From positions 1 to 28,592 of the forward strand of contig DATIJJ010000022.1 in NCBI GenBank assembly GCA_035478795.1: DNA of 28,592 nucleotides, given 5' to 3'. Numbering within the stretch: the stretch's first letter is position 1; each line of letters begins with the position of its first letter. This document shows, piece by piece, positions 1 to 7,147 of the stretch. A program made the translations under genes and the position numbers. The notes below the pieces were generated by a model. The model ran no database searches, was not told where the DNA came from, and worked only from the letters and a program-made list of their open reading frames with translations. Source of the stretch: DATIJJ01 sp035478795. GTDB lineage: Bacteria > Pseudomonadota > Gammaproteobacteria > DSM-16500.

Positions 1-1286
1 GGCCCCAGCCCATAAACATAACGAATACAAGCTTTTTCCTGCTGCAAAACCAGACCCTGATCCCGTCTCAACAAGGTATTCACCCACTTCCGAAATGTTT
101 CCTGTTCGCCCAATGTCATAAAAGGGCATAATTGTTTATGACCATCGCGTGGTGTTTTAAAAACAAGTCGCGCAAGATCCTCAATGGCAGTCCCCGTTTT
201 TTTTGAAAGTTTTTTCAAGAGAACGGAATAAAGCCCGAGCGTTGCTTTTGAAAGTGCACTCGATTCCGGCGCATTCATCGCGCCATACCATCGATTGGCC
301 ACATACGTGCTCGCAACAAAAAGCGTGCCAACTGCAGGCCCTGTCCAAAATCCTGTAATCCCCACAGCCTGCACGGCAAGTCGGCTCAAGGCATACCGCC
401 CGAGTGTTGGCACCACGCCTTTTGTGACAGTCGATGTGACACTCCCGACGAGATGCAAATTGCTTGCTTCATTTTTTTTATTATGACGTTCAAGCACAAC
501 AATATGTTTCATAATCATTTGTCGAATTTCATCTATTTCATTTTCGGAATGCAAAGCTCTATCCAGCAATCCCCGGTTAAAAAAACCAATGAGATGATTA
601 AACAAATTCTCGCGATGGCGAAACAATAATTCATCTGGACTTTTAATATTTAAAACACGCAGACACAACCAATACAGTTTGCTTTGCGGATCCATGAAAC
701 GACATTCATCGAGAATATCCATCGCTACAAAAATCAGTACTGCTTGCCTGACTTCCATTTCAGGCTGGTAATTTTTCGCTGCATGAACCGATTTAATCAG
801 TCGGAATAATTTGTCCCGTATCGGATCGGGAGCGAGCCATCGTGTTTTGACATATTCCTCATACTCTTTAATGAGCGTTTCGAATTGAACACGCATGCCC
901 TCCAATGTTGCAGTCGATGACATAAAATCCGCGTGCCTGAAATCTCTTTCGACCAGCTCACGCAGTGTTTGATGGGTGACGCCGCGCAAAACCCCGAGCG
1001 CTTTCTCATCCATTTGAAAATCAGGAATGGATGAGTCGATTTTTGTTTGAAGACAATCATAAAATGCAGCGACCGAGATCAGTTCCTGATAATTTTCTTC
1101 CAGATAATCGGGGAGAGATAGAGGATCAAAATCTTTATTTTTAACAGCAACAATCAACAAGCCTCTTGCTGCATCAAGAGAGTCGTCCTGTCCTGCAAGA
1201 GTCTTCAGCAATTTGCCCATATTGAGATGCAGGTGCTCGTCAGCCACTTTCTGTAGCGCTTCACGCGAAAGTCGTGTGTGCGACAT
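1..1286 (-). CDS. Unrecognised large protein, C-terminus beyond the left edge
   Basis: Reading the minus strand from an ATG at 1286 gives an uninterrupted frame of 428 codons that runs off the window at base 1. I checked it codon by codon. A strong ribosome binding site (AAGGAG) lies 5 bases upstream of the ATG. The protein is mostly helical and charged. At about residues 290-325 there is a more hydrophobic, glycine-rich stretch (around the residues GITGFWTGPAVGTLFVAS) that could be one membrane hairpin or a buried core. I recognise no catalytic motif and no known family. It is followed divergently by a toxin-antitoxin pair. A Legionellales-specific protein or secreted effector is possible, but nothing in the sequence proves it. 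Confidence 0.8.
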   Translation of the reverse strand, partial: MSHTRLSREALQKVADEHLHLNMGKLLKTLAGQDDSLDAARGLLIVAVKNKDFDPLSLPDYLEENYQELISVAAFYDCLQTKIDSSIPDFQMDEKALGVLRGVTHQTLRELVERDFRHADFMSSTATLEGMRVQFETLIKEYEEYVKTRWLAPDPIRDKLFRLIKSVHAAKNYQPEMEVRQAVLIFVAMDILDECRFMDPQSKLYWLCLRVLNIKSPDELLFRHRENLFNHLIGFFNRGLLDRALHSENEIDEIRQMIMKHIVVLERHNKKNEASNLHLVGSVTSTVTKGVVPTLGRYALSRLAVQAVGITGFWTGPAVGTLFVASTYVANRWYGAMNAPESSALSKATLGLYSVLLKKLSKKTGTAIEDLARLVFKTPRDGHKQLCPFMTLGEQETFRKWVNTLLRRDQGLVLQQEKACIRYVYGLG

Positions 1287-1404
1287 GCTTTCTCCTTATC
1301 CATAAGGTTCCATCATCCGTGAATAAAAAGTCTAGCATTGGAATGCTTAACAGAGCCTTAAATGTTAAAAAGAATCAAGTGGTTGAGATTTATTTTGGAC
1401 GTTG

Positions 1405-1432
1405 TTGCCAAATTTTAGATATAAGATATAAT
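1405..1432 (+). promoter_or_regulatory. Promoter of the mazEF-type operon
   Basis: A -35 box TTGCCA (1405-1410) and a consensus -10 box TATAAT (1427-1432) are separated by 16 bases. An AT-rich inverted repeat, ATATA-A-TATAT (1426-1436), overlaps the -10 box. That is where the antitoxin or toxin-antitoxin complex would be expected to bind for autorepression, which is inference. The expected transcript start near 1439 lies just before the ATG at 1442, which argues for the downstream ATG at 1475 as the antitoxin start. Confidence 0.7.
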
Positions 1433-1474
1433 ATATAGTATATGTTAACCCAACCTATTAGAGAGGCCAGGGTC

Positions 1475-1738
1475 ATGGAAAAAGTCCTTATTTCGTTACC
1501 GGATCAATTAGCTGCGCGTATGAGAGCAGCCATCCCTCAAAGACAGAGAAGCAAAGTATTTACTCATTTAATCGAAGAAGAAGTCGAAAAGCGCGAACGG
1601 GCTTTATATGAATGCGCTTTAGCTGTAGAAAAAGATACTATTCTCCAATCTGAAATGGACGAATGGGATGTCACGATTTCTGATGGCCTGACTGAAGAAA
1701 CAACAGCTGTTTCAGTAAATGAAAAGAAACATAAATAG
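1475..1738 (+). CDS. MazE-type antitoxin (ribbon-helix-helix)
   Basis: This 87-residue protein is the antitoxin partner of the MazF-type toxin that follows 9 bases downstream. Residues 2-35 (beginning EKVLISLPDQLAARM) look like a ribbon-helix-helix DNA-binding domain: a short beta strand, then two helices. The acidic, flexible C-terminal half, with an SEMDEWD segment, is the kind of region that wraps around MazF toxins. I chose the ATG at 1475 because GAGAGG at 1461-1466 is a well-spaced ribosome binding site. The upstream in-frame ATG at 1442 lies only 10 bases after the -10 box and has no such site. The gene is probably autoregulated with its toxin. Confidence 0.85.
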   Translation: MEKVLISLPDQLAARMRAAIPQRQRSKVFTHLIEEEVEKRERALYECALAVEKDTILQSEMDEWDVTISDGLTEETTAVSVNEKKHK

Positions 1739-1747
1739 GAAATTGAA

Positions 1748-2071
1748 ATGAATCGTGGTGATGTCTATTGGGTAGATCTCAACCCTGCAAAAGGCTCGGA
1801 AATAAACAAAAAACGACCCTGTGTGATAGTCAGCGCAACCCCCATTAATCGTGCGCGCAATACCGTTATAGTAATCCCTCTTTCAACCGCAGCAAAACCA
1901 AGACCGCCAATTGTGGTACAAGTGAAATGCATGGACAAACAAGTGAGTGCTGTATGCGATCAAATTAGAACTGTCGATAAAACTCGACTCGCAGAACAAG
2001 CCGGAAATCTATCAGATCATGATATGGATATTCTGGATGATAGTTTGCGCCAGGTTCTCTCTTTACTGTAA
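1748..2071 (+). CDS. MazF/PemK-type endoribonuclease toxin
   Basis: This 107-residue protein matches the MazF/PemK family over its whole length. The N-terminal strand GDVYWVDLNPAKGSEI, then KKRPCVIVS, and the later AVCDQIRTVDKTRL carry the conserved arginine, the threonine/serine and the DQ-R motif of the RNA-cleaving site. MazF toxins cut single-stranded mRNA at short sequence motifs when their labile antitoxin is degraded, stopping growth. All catalytic segments are present, so the toxin looks active. It is co-transcribed with the antitoxin upstream; no other gene belongs to the unit. Confidence 0.93.
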   Translation: MNRGDVYWVDLNPAKGSEINKKRPCVIVSATPINRARNTVIVIPLSTAAKPRPPIVVQVKCMDKQVSAVCDQIRTVDKTRLAEQAGNLSDHDMDILDDSLRQVLSLL

Positions 2072-2233
2072 TGAATCTCAGGGCTTGACGAACGGGTTTC
2101 TAACACCTCTTCTATAACCTTTTCTTGCCAAGGTTCGCACAATTTCTTAATAAATCAATGAGTTATCTACATTAAAAATCCCGCGATTTTATAAATGGAA
2201 TAGCCGCGATTTTACATATTGAGCTCATAATCA
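2072..2233. other. Spacer after mazF, with short direct repeats
   Basis: No gene is seen here. An 11-base direct repeat, CCGCGATTTTA, occurs at 2181-2191 and 2204-2214. A 6-bp stem (AACCTT/AAGGTT at 2116-2121 and 2130-2135) has no following T-run, so I do not call it an intrinsic terminator. Confidence 0.4.
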
Positions 2234-2629
2234 CTACATCTTCCTGCAAACAAAATCCTCCGGAAAACTCAACACCACATTACTCTTCACCGTCACCTGC
2301 GAAACCGAACGACAATATTTCGACACCGCCCACAAGTACAATAATACCGGCTGATGATTGGTCGACACACACGTCGGCTCTTCTTGCGGATATTCAAACA
2401 ACGTATTATCCGGATCACTCGCGCAATTTTTAAGTGTCACCGGATCACGCATCGGATTTTTACTACAAAGCGGAATTAATAAATTACCTATCGATGCACT
2501 CGCATTCAGTTTCGAAAAATTAACCGGGTAATGATTAATCACTTTGAACGTACAACTCGAACCGGCATGGACTATCGATGTAAAAAAACTCACTATAAAA
2601 AATAATAACGCGATTTTTTTTCTTTTCAT
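2234..2629 (-). CDS. Small secreted cysteine-rich protein, unknown function
   Basis: The 131-residue product starts at the ATG at 2629, preceded at a spacing of 7 by TAGGAG. An ATG 12 codons further up has no such site. Residues 1-22 are a typical Sec signal peptide: MKRKK, a hydrophobic core, then cleavage after VHA. The predicted mature part of about 109 residues contains six cysteines, spread evenly, which suggests up to three disulfide bonds in the periplasm or outside the cell. The gene lies immediately downstream of fur on the same strand, and its start overlaps the fur stop region, so it may be co-transcribed. I recognise no family. Confidence 0.75.
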   Translation of the reverse strand: MKRKKIALLFFIVSFFTSIVHAGSSCTFKVINHYPVNFSKLNASASIGNLLIPLCSKNPMRDPVTLKNCASDPDNTLFEYPQEEPTCVSTNHQPVLLYLWAVSKYCRSVSQVTVKSNVVLSFPEDFVCRKM

Positions 2630-2639
2630 TATCACACTC

Positions 2640-3092
2640 CTACTGACACTTCCCGCAAATCCCATAAATATTTAAACTGTGATCCGTAATCGTATAACCC
2701 GCACGTGCCGCTACCTCCTGCTGACGTTTTTCAATCACGTGATCCACAAATTCCTCGACATGCCCGCACTTCACACACACCAGATGATCATGATGCTTGC
2801 CATGATCCAGCTCAAATACCGAATGCCCTTCAGCAAAATGATGCCGAACCACAAGGCCCGCACTTTCAAATTGCGTCAACACACGATAAACCGTCGCAAG
2901 ACCAATATCATCACCGGATTCAAGCAAGATACGATACACTTCTTCTGCGCTTAAATGACGCGATTCGGTCTTCTCGAGAATCTCAAGAATCCGCATGCGC
3001 GGGAGCGTAATTTTCAAGCCCGCTTTTTTCAAATTTGAATTATCCAGAATCCTATCCCCCGAAAAAGCTGTCGGTGACCATTCTAACCCCAT
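2640..3092 (-). CDS. fur: Ferric uptake regulator Fur
   Basis: Fur represses iron-uptake genes when loaded with Fe(II). The sequence from LKKAGLKITLPRMRILEIL through GLATVYRVLTQFESAGLV is the winged-helix DNA-binding domain, and HHDHLVCVKCGHVEEF with the C-terminal ICGKCQ carries the metal-binding histidines and the two CxxC pairs. Gene order fur / divergent bamE is typical of gammaproteobacteria. The only in-frame ATG is at 3092, giving 150 residues, but the first 14 have no counterpart in Fur proteins. A strong minus-strand promoter (TTGAAG-17-TAGAAT) sits across this ATG, so the real start may be the ATT at 3050 or CTG at 3047, next to GGGGGATAGG. That would give about 136 residues. Confidence 0.95.
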   Translation of the reverse strand: MGLEWSPTAFSGDRILDNSNLKKAGLKITLPRMRILEILEKTESRHLSAEEVYRILLESGDDIGLATVYRVLTQFESAGLVVRHHFAEGHSVFELDHGKHHDHLVCVKCGHVEEFVDHVIEKRQQEVAARAGYTITDHSLNIYGICGKCQ

Positions 3093-3108
3093 ACCATTTC
3101 TGCTTCAA
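3080..3108 (-). promoter_or_regulatory. fur promoter
   Basis: On the minus strand, TTGAAG (3108-3103) and TAGAAT (3085-3080) are separated by 17 bases, a near-consensus sigma-70 promoter. The expected transcript start is near 3073, downstream of the ATG at 3092. On the plus strand an overlapping weaker pair, TTCAAA (3104-3109) and TTTAAA (3127-3132), also 17 bases apart, could serve bamE. The two genes may therefore share a compact divergent control region. Confidence 0.6.
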
Positions 3109-3153
3109 ATCAGTTATCATGCCGCCTTTAAAACCCGATCACTTCAGAGAAAA

Positions 3154-3468
3154 ATGATGAAAAAAATTGTATTATTTTTACTGTCTATCAGTACGTTTAT
3201 GCTCTCCGGCTGTATCCACAAAATGGATATCGAACAGGGTAATATCATCACACCGGAAATGGTCGGCAAACTGCATACCGGCATGACAGAAGAACAGGTC
3301 AAAAACGTGATGGGCACGCCGATGTTACTCGATACGTTTGATGATAATCGCATCGATTATGTCTATACGTACAAGCCCGCACATGGCAACATGACAGAAA
3401 AAAATATTACGCTGATTTTCCGCAATCATCGTTTACGCGAAATCAGCGGGAGTGTGTCTTCACGCTAG
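3154..3468 (+). CDS. bamE: Outer membrane assembly lipoprotein BamE (SmpA/OmlA)
   Basis: BamE is a small lipoprotein subunit of the BAM complex, which folds beta-barrel proteins into the outer membrane. The 104-residue product begins MMKKIVLFLLSISTFMLSGC, a lipoprotein signal with lipobox LSGC and acylated cysteine 20. The mature part contains the SmpA/OmlA signature: GNIITPEMVGKLHTGMTEEQV, then VMGTPMLLDTFDDNRIDYVY and a final beta strand. I chose the ATG at 3154, or the adjacent one at 3157, because the signal peptide begins there and a GAGA site lies just upstream. The upstream extension to 2995 overlaps fur on the opposite strand and is not coding. Confidence 0.93.
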   Translation: MMKKIVLFLLSISTFMLSGCIHKMDIEQGNIITPEMVGKLHTGMTEEQVKNVMGTPMLLDTFDDNRIDYVYTYKPAHGNMTEKNITLIFRNHRLREISGSVSSR

Positions 3469-3470
3469 CT

Positions 3471-3524
3471 GGATCCCGCGGACAAGCCGCGGGACGACGT
3501 GAGTGGGGCCAGCGGGACGACGTG
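3471..3524. repeat. GC-rich palindromic intergenic repeat
   Basis: Between the convergent ends of bamE and ratB lies a perfect 7-bp stem (CCCGCGG at 3475-3481, CCGCGGG at 3487-3493) with the loop ACAAG. The 13-base string GCGGGACGACGTG that follows is repeated at 3489-3501 and 3512-3524. Such GGATCCCGCGG...CCGCGGGACGACG units are dispersed intergenic repeats in many proteobacteria. The hairpin may also help end transcription from both sides, but it has no T-run. Confidence 0.65.
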
Positions 3525-3537
3525 GGAAGGTTAGATA

Positions 3538-3822
3538 TCATCGGCCCGCTCGCAGCCGTCGCGCTTCTTTCGGGTCGATTTCGAGCGGCCGATAAATTTC
3601 AACACGATCACCTTCCGATACCGTATCGGATAACTTTTTTTTCCGCCCGAAAATCCCGACAGATTGCTTCATCAAATCAATCTCCGGAAAAATATCCAGC
3701 ACACCCGAGCGCTCGATCGCCGTTTCAATCGTGCTGCCTTCCGTCACTTTTATCACTAAAATACGCTGGATCTCGCGCGTGGCATACGCTACTTCGACAG
3801 TGATTTCCTTAAACGTTGACAT
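3538..3822 (-). CDS. ratB: RatB/RnfH family ubiquitin-like protein
   Basis: The 94-residue product belongs to the RnfH (RatB) family, small proteins with a beta-grasp fold encoded next to ratA in many gammaproteobacteria. Visible features are the first strand (KEITVEVAYATREIQRILVIKV), the central GVLDIFPEIDL and the signature VGIFGRKKKLSDTV followed by GDRVEIYRPL. The molecular role of the family is poorly defined. I chose the ATG at 3822: the frame extends upstream to 3930, but only as a shadow of ratA. The start overlaps the ratA stop by 14 bases, so translation of the two is probably coupled. Confidence 0.88.
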   Translation of the reverse strand: MSTFKEITVEVAYATREIQRILVIKVTEGSTIETAIERSGVLDIFPEIDLMKQSVGIFGRKKKLSDTVSEGDRVEIYRPLEIDPKEARRLRAGR

Positions 3823-4246
3823 AAATCTCCGCTGCGCGTTTGCAAAACGCATCCACCAGGGAATTCGCAATGCGATGAAAGACCGGCTGAAACAACACGT
3901 CCAGAAAATGCCCGGCCAACTCAAATTCAAGATCGAGATTCACTTCGCATCCTGCATCACCCATCGCCACAAAACGCCAGTGCCCTGCCAGATGACGAAA
4001 AGGCCCTTCGACCAGCGTGATATCAATTCTTTCATACGGATACAACTGATTGCGCGTCGTAAAATTTTTATGAATACCGGACCAGGCAATTTCCAGTGAA
4101 GCTTCAATTTCCGCATCGGTTTTCTGAAGCACCCGACCGGATCGACACCAGGGTAAAAAACGGGGATAATCCTCAATACCATTCACGAGCTCAAACATCT
4201 GGCGCGCGCTAAAACCCACCAGGGCACTGCGTTTAATCGTTGTCAT
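3809..4246 (-). CDS. ratA: RatA/Coq10-type START-domain protein
   Basis: The 145-residue protein is of the RatA/Coq10 family (polyketide cyclase/START-like fold). In E. coli RatA has been described as an anti-association factor of the 70S ribosome; related proteins bind ubiquinone. Diagnostic segments are KRSALVGFSARQMFELVNGIEDYP, FLPWC near the N-terminus, the strand GPFRHLAGHWRF and the final amphipathic helix FHRIANSLVDAFCKRA. The ATG at 4246 has GCGGAAAA just upstream and begins where the family begins. An ATG 22 codons higher overlaps the divergent smpB start. The order smpB / divergent ratA-ratB is the usual one. Confidence 0.92.
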   Translation of the reverse strand: MTTIKRSALVGFSARQMFELVNGIEDYPRFLPWCRSGRVLQKTDAEIEASLEIAWSGIHKNFTTRNQLYPYERIDITLVEGPFRHLAGHWRFVAMGDAGCEVNLDLEFELAGHFLDVLFQPVFHRIANSLVDAFCKRAAEIYVNV

Positions 4247-4262
4247 TGTTTTCCGCTTTGTG

Positions 4263-4290
4263 TTGATTTTAAATGAACAGGCATTATACT
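4263..4290 (+). promoter_or_regulatory. Putative smpB promoter giving a very short leader
   Basis: TTGATT (4263-4268) and TATACT (4285-4290) are 16 bases apart. The -10 box ends only 7 bases before the smpB ATG at 4298, so the transcript would start at or within a base or two of the start codon. No Shine-Dalgarno-like sequence lies between them. Confidence 0.5.
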
Positions 4291-4297
4291 CCGATCC

Positions 4298-4765
4298 ATG
4301 AATCAGAAACAAAACCCAAATAAGACGATTGCCGTCAATCGCCGTGCAACATACGATTATTTTGTCGAAGAACGCTTCGAGGCAGGCATCCGGCTCGAAG
4401 GCTGGGAAGTCAAAAGCCTGCGTGCCGGCAAGGTTCAGCTCGACCAGAGTTATGTCATCGTGAAAGAAAACCAGGTTTTTTTGCTCGGCGGATTGATTAC
4501 ACCGCTCCAGACGGCATCAACCCATATTCATCCCGACCCGCAACGGACACGCAAGTTATTGATGCACCGACAGGAAATTGACAAACTGATCGGCAGTGTC
4601 GAGCGTAAAGGTTATACGCTGATACCACTCTCACTCTACTGGAAAGGTAAAAACGTCAAACTCGAAGTGGGTTTGGCCAAAGGTAAAAAAGATCACGATA
4701 AACGTGCGAGTGAAAAAGATCGTGACTGGAAACGGCAAAAACAACGTCTTTCAAAGGATCTCTAA
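4298..4765 (+). CDS. smpB: SsrA (tmRNA)-binding protein SmpB
   Basis: SmpB binds tmRNA and delivers it to stalled ribosomes for trans-translation. The 155-residue protein has the full-length family pattern: AVNRRATYDYFVEERFEAGI and LEGWEVKSLRAGKVQL near the N-terminus, then ASTHIHPDPQRTRKLLMHR, the SLYWKGKNVKLEVGLAKGKK core and the basic, helix-forming C-terminal tail (HDKRASEKDRDWKRQKQR) that mimics the codon-anticodon helix in the ribosome. No tmRNA gene is present in the window. The next gene starts 2 bases after the stop. Confidence 0.97.
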   Translation: MNQKQNPNKTIAVNRRATYDYFVEERFEAGIRLEGWEVKSLRAGKVQLDQSYVIVKENQVFLLGGLITPLQTASTHIHPDPQRTRKLLMHRQEIDKLIGSVERKGYTLIPLSLYWKGKNVKLEVGLAKGKKDHDKRASEKDRDWKRQKQRLSKDL

Positions 4766-4767
4766 AC

Positions 4768-5601
4768 ATGTCTTCTCTTTTTATGCCCCATCATCTTCAT
4801 GCAACCGCTGCCGATTTTGCCGGTAATGACAGTATCGGACGCTATGTCTTTATGCCAGGGTCCGACGGTCGCGCAAAGGAAATCGCGTCCCACTTCAGTG
4901 ATCTTGAAACCCGCCCGCATCCGCGCGGACACAATGTCTACCTCGGCAATCTCAAAACCGATGAGGGACAGACCATTGCAGTCGCTGCTGTCTCATCCGG
5001 CATGGGATGTCCCAGCACCGAAATTATCGTGCATGAACTGTATTACCTGGGTGTGAAACGTTTTTTACGCATTGGCACGGCAGGCACCTTGCAACCCGGC
5101 CTCGTTCGGGTGGGTGATATTGTCAATGTCCAGGCGTCGGTACGTGATGAAGATACGACACGGCATTATGCACCCGTTGAAGTCCCGGCTGTCGCCTCCC
5201 TCGAATACGTTTCATCGGTTTTGCTGGCATCAGAACACCTCAAACTCTCCCGCTATATTCACACAGGCACCGTGCATTGCAAAAGTTCACTCTATGCACG
5301 GGAACTCGCAGCTGGCCCGCGCTCATCTGAAAACAATGCCTACCTGAATTTACTGGCCGAATCCGGGGTGCTGGCAAGCGAGATGGAAACCGCAACACTT
5401 TTCATTCAATCACAATTGTACAATTACCAGTTAATGCAACAGGGTGAAGGACATGCCTTTCATGTGCGTGCCGGCGCAATTCTTGCCATCATCGGTGACA
5501 CCTTTGAGCAATCAAAAGAAGCCGATGAAGCTGTTAAAAATTCGATCCAGCTGGCACTTGAAACAGTAAAAACACTGGCTGCACAGGAATTACCAGGCTA
5601 A
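4768..5601 (+). CDS. Uridine phosphorylase-like nucleoside phosphorylase
   Basis: The 277-residue protein belongs to the PNP/UDP phosphorylase family, which splits nucleosides with phosphate into base and ribose-1-phosphate. The phosphate loop FMPGSDGR (28-35), SSGMGCPSTEI (77-86), the RIGTAG strand (101-106), SEMETAT (204-210) with the ribose-binding Met-Glu, and GDTF near the C-terminus are intact. The pattern most resembles uridine phosphorylase, but substrate preference (uridine, thymidine or purine nucleosides) cannot be settled by eye. AAGGAT inside the end of smpB serves as its ribosome binding site, so expression is probably coupled to smpB. Confidence 0.85.
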   Translation: MSSLFMPHHLHATAADFAGNDSIGRYVFMPGSDGRAKEIASHFSDLETRPHPRGHNVYLGNLKTDEGQTIAVAAVSSGMGCPSTEIIVHELYYLGVKRFLRIGTAGTLQPGLVRVGDIVNVQASVRDEDTTRHYAPVEVPAVASLEYVSSVLLASEHLKLSRYIHTGTVHCKSSLYARELAAGPRSSENNAYLNLLAESGVLASEMETATLFIQSQLYNYQLMQQGEGHAFHVRAGAILAIIGDTFEQSKEADEAVKNSIQLALETVKTLAAQELPG

Positions 5602-5645
5602 ACTGACCGGCATCCTGTAAAGACACCATTGAGGGAAACCCATTC

Positions 5646-6866
5646 ATGTTACAGAAGCTTATTACACGGAATTCACTGATTTTTTTACTGGCAAGTTTGC
5701 TCAGCACAGCAGCACTCCCCAATCCGGTGATTCCCATCCCGGGGCAACCGCAACCCCTCATCACACCGGCCAGCCCTGTGATCAATGCAGCAGGCTATAT
5801 TTTGATGGATGCCAATAGCGGTAAAATTCTTGCGGAAAAAAATTCCGATGCGCGCATGGCTCCGGCGAGTTTAACCAAATTGATGACCATGTACGTGATT
5901 TCCAATGCGTTGAAAAATGGCAATATCCATTTCGACGACAAGGTCAGAATCAGCGAAAAAGCCTGGCGAACCGGCGGTTCACGCATGTTCGTCAAGGTCA
6001 ATGATGAAGTGCCCGTACGCAATTTGTTACAAGGGATTGTGGTTGCATCCGGAAATGATGCGAGTGTGGCCATGGCAGAATACCTCGCCGGGACAGAAGA
6101 AGCCTTCGCCAGTCTGATGAATACCGAAGCTCAGCAGATTGGCATGACCCACAGTCATTTCGTCGACAGCAATGGCCTCCCCAATCCAAACCACTATTCA
6201 ACAGCGCATGATCTGGCGCTGCTCACCCAGGCGATTATCCAAAACTTTCCGGAAGATTATCAACTGTATTCCGAAAAATGGTTTAGCTGGAATAATATTC
6301 GCCAACCCAATCGCAATCGTCTGCTATGGCGATTTCAATATGCCGATGGCCTGAAAACCGGTCATACCGAAGAAGCCGGTTTCTGTCTCGTGGGTTCTGC
6401 CTCAAAGGATGGAACGCGTCTCATCAGTGTCGTGATGGGTGCACCGAGTGATTCGGTCAGAACAGAAGATTCCATTCGGTTGCTGACATACGGTTTCCGG
6501 TTTTTTGAAACACACAAATTGTACTCAGGATCCACACCGCTCGCCGAAGCCCGCGTCTGGAAAGGACAGGAAAAACACGTAGGACTCGGTCTCGCACGCG
6601 ATCTGTATGTGACCATGCCCGCCGGTCAATATAAAAATGTCAGAGCCACCATGGATCTTGAGCCATCCATCAAGGCGCCGGTCATCAAGGGCCAGGTGTA
6701 TGGCACGTTAAAAGTGACGCTCAATGGTCAGGTATTGGCATCTGAACCGCTGGTTGCCTTAAGCGATAATAAAAAAGGCGGACTCTGGCGCAGCATGTCC
6801 GATTCGCTGAATTTCAGTTTTAACCGGCTGTTTTCCCGTTCCAATGAAAAGGCAAATAATGGATAG
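5646..6866 (+). CDS. dacA: D-alanyl-D-alanine carboxypeptidase (PBP5/PBP6 type)
   Basis: This enzyme trims the terminal D-Ala from peptidoglycan pentapeptides on the periplasmic side of the inner membrane. A signal peptide occupies about residues 1-25. The three active-site motifs of the S11 family are present: SxxK as SLTK (75-78), SxN as SGN (135-137) and KTG (237-239). A beta-rich PBP5 C-terminal domain follows (about 285-375). The final residues form an amphipathic helix (around GLWRSMSDSLNFSFNRLF) that anchors such proteins to the membrane. Length (406) is normal. GAGGGA lies 9 bases upstream of the ATG. dacA-ybeD-lipB-lipA is a classical gammaproteobacterial arrangement. Confidence 0.96.
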   Translation: MLQKLITRNSLIFLLASLLSTAALPNPVIPIPGQPQPLITPASPVINAAGYILMDANSGKILAEKNSDARMAPASLTKLMTMYVISNALKNGNIHFDDKVRISEKAWRTGGSRMFVKVNDEVPVRNLLQGIVVASGNDASVAMAEYLAGTEEAFASLMNTEAQQIGMTHSHFVDSNGLPNPNHYSTAHDLALLTQAIIQNFPEDYQLYSEKWFSWNNIRQPNRNRLLWRFQYADGLKTGHTEEAGFCLVGSASKDGTRLISVVMGAPSDSVRTEDSIRLLTYGFRFFETHKLYSGSTPLAEARVWKGQEKHVGLGLARDLYVTMPAGQYKNVRATMDLEPSIKAPVIKGQVYGTLKVTLNGQVLASEPLVALSDNKKGGLWRSMSDSLNFSFNRLFSRSNEKANNG

Positions 6867-6871
6867 GCGTC

Positions 6872-7147
6872 ATGAGCGACACCGAAAAACCCGACTCCCT
6901 GTTTCAGTTTCCCTGTGATTTTACCATCAAGGTATTCGGGAAAGCGTCCGATGAATTTGAACTGGAAGTCCTGACCATCATTCGCAAACACGTTCCCACC
7001 TTACGGGAAAATGCACTGGCCTCCCGACTCAGCAAGGATGGAAAATACCTCGCGCTCAGTGTCACTGTCACGTGCCATGACAAGGAAGCGCTCGATGATA
7101 TTTATCGGGACCTGACCGCCAACCCTCATGTTTTAATGGCGCTCTGA
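6872..7147 (+). CDS. ybeD: YbeD family (DUF493) protein
   Basis: The 91-residue protein is a member of the YbeD/DUF493 family, with an ACT-like alpha-beta fold. Typical segments are LFQFPCDFTIKVFG at the start, the central helix EFELEVLTIIRKHVP and the C-terminal IYRDLTANPHVLMAL. Family members sit between dacA and lipB in many gammaproteobacteria. Their role is unknown, although a regulatory role linked to lipoate has been guessed from context. It begins 5 bases after dacA, and its stop shares bases with the lipB start (TGATG), so it is in the same operon. Confidence 0.93.
   Translation: MSDTEKPDSLFQFPCDFTIKVFGKASDEFELEVLTIIRKHVPTLRENALASRLSKDGKYLALSVTVTCHDKEALDDIYRDLTANPHVLMAL

Noticed and set aside
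2116..2135. Intrinsic terminator after the toxin gene
   Set aside because: The stem is only 6 bp and AT-rich in part, and no T-run follows.
2679..3010. Plus-strand open frames antisense to fur
   Set aside because: Fur on the opposite strand is unambiguous; these frames have no recognisable protein features.
3085..3125. A Fur box for autoregulation in the fur/bamE gap
   Set aside because: ATGATAAC on the minus strand is only a partial half-site; no 19-bp inverted match was seen.
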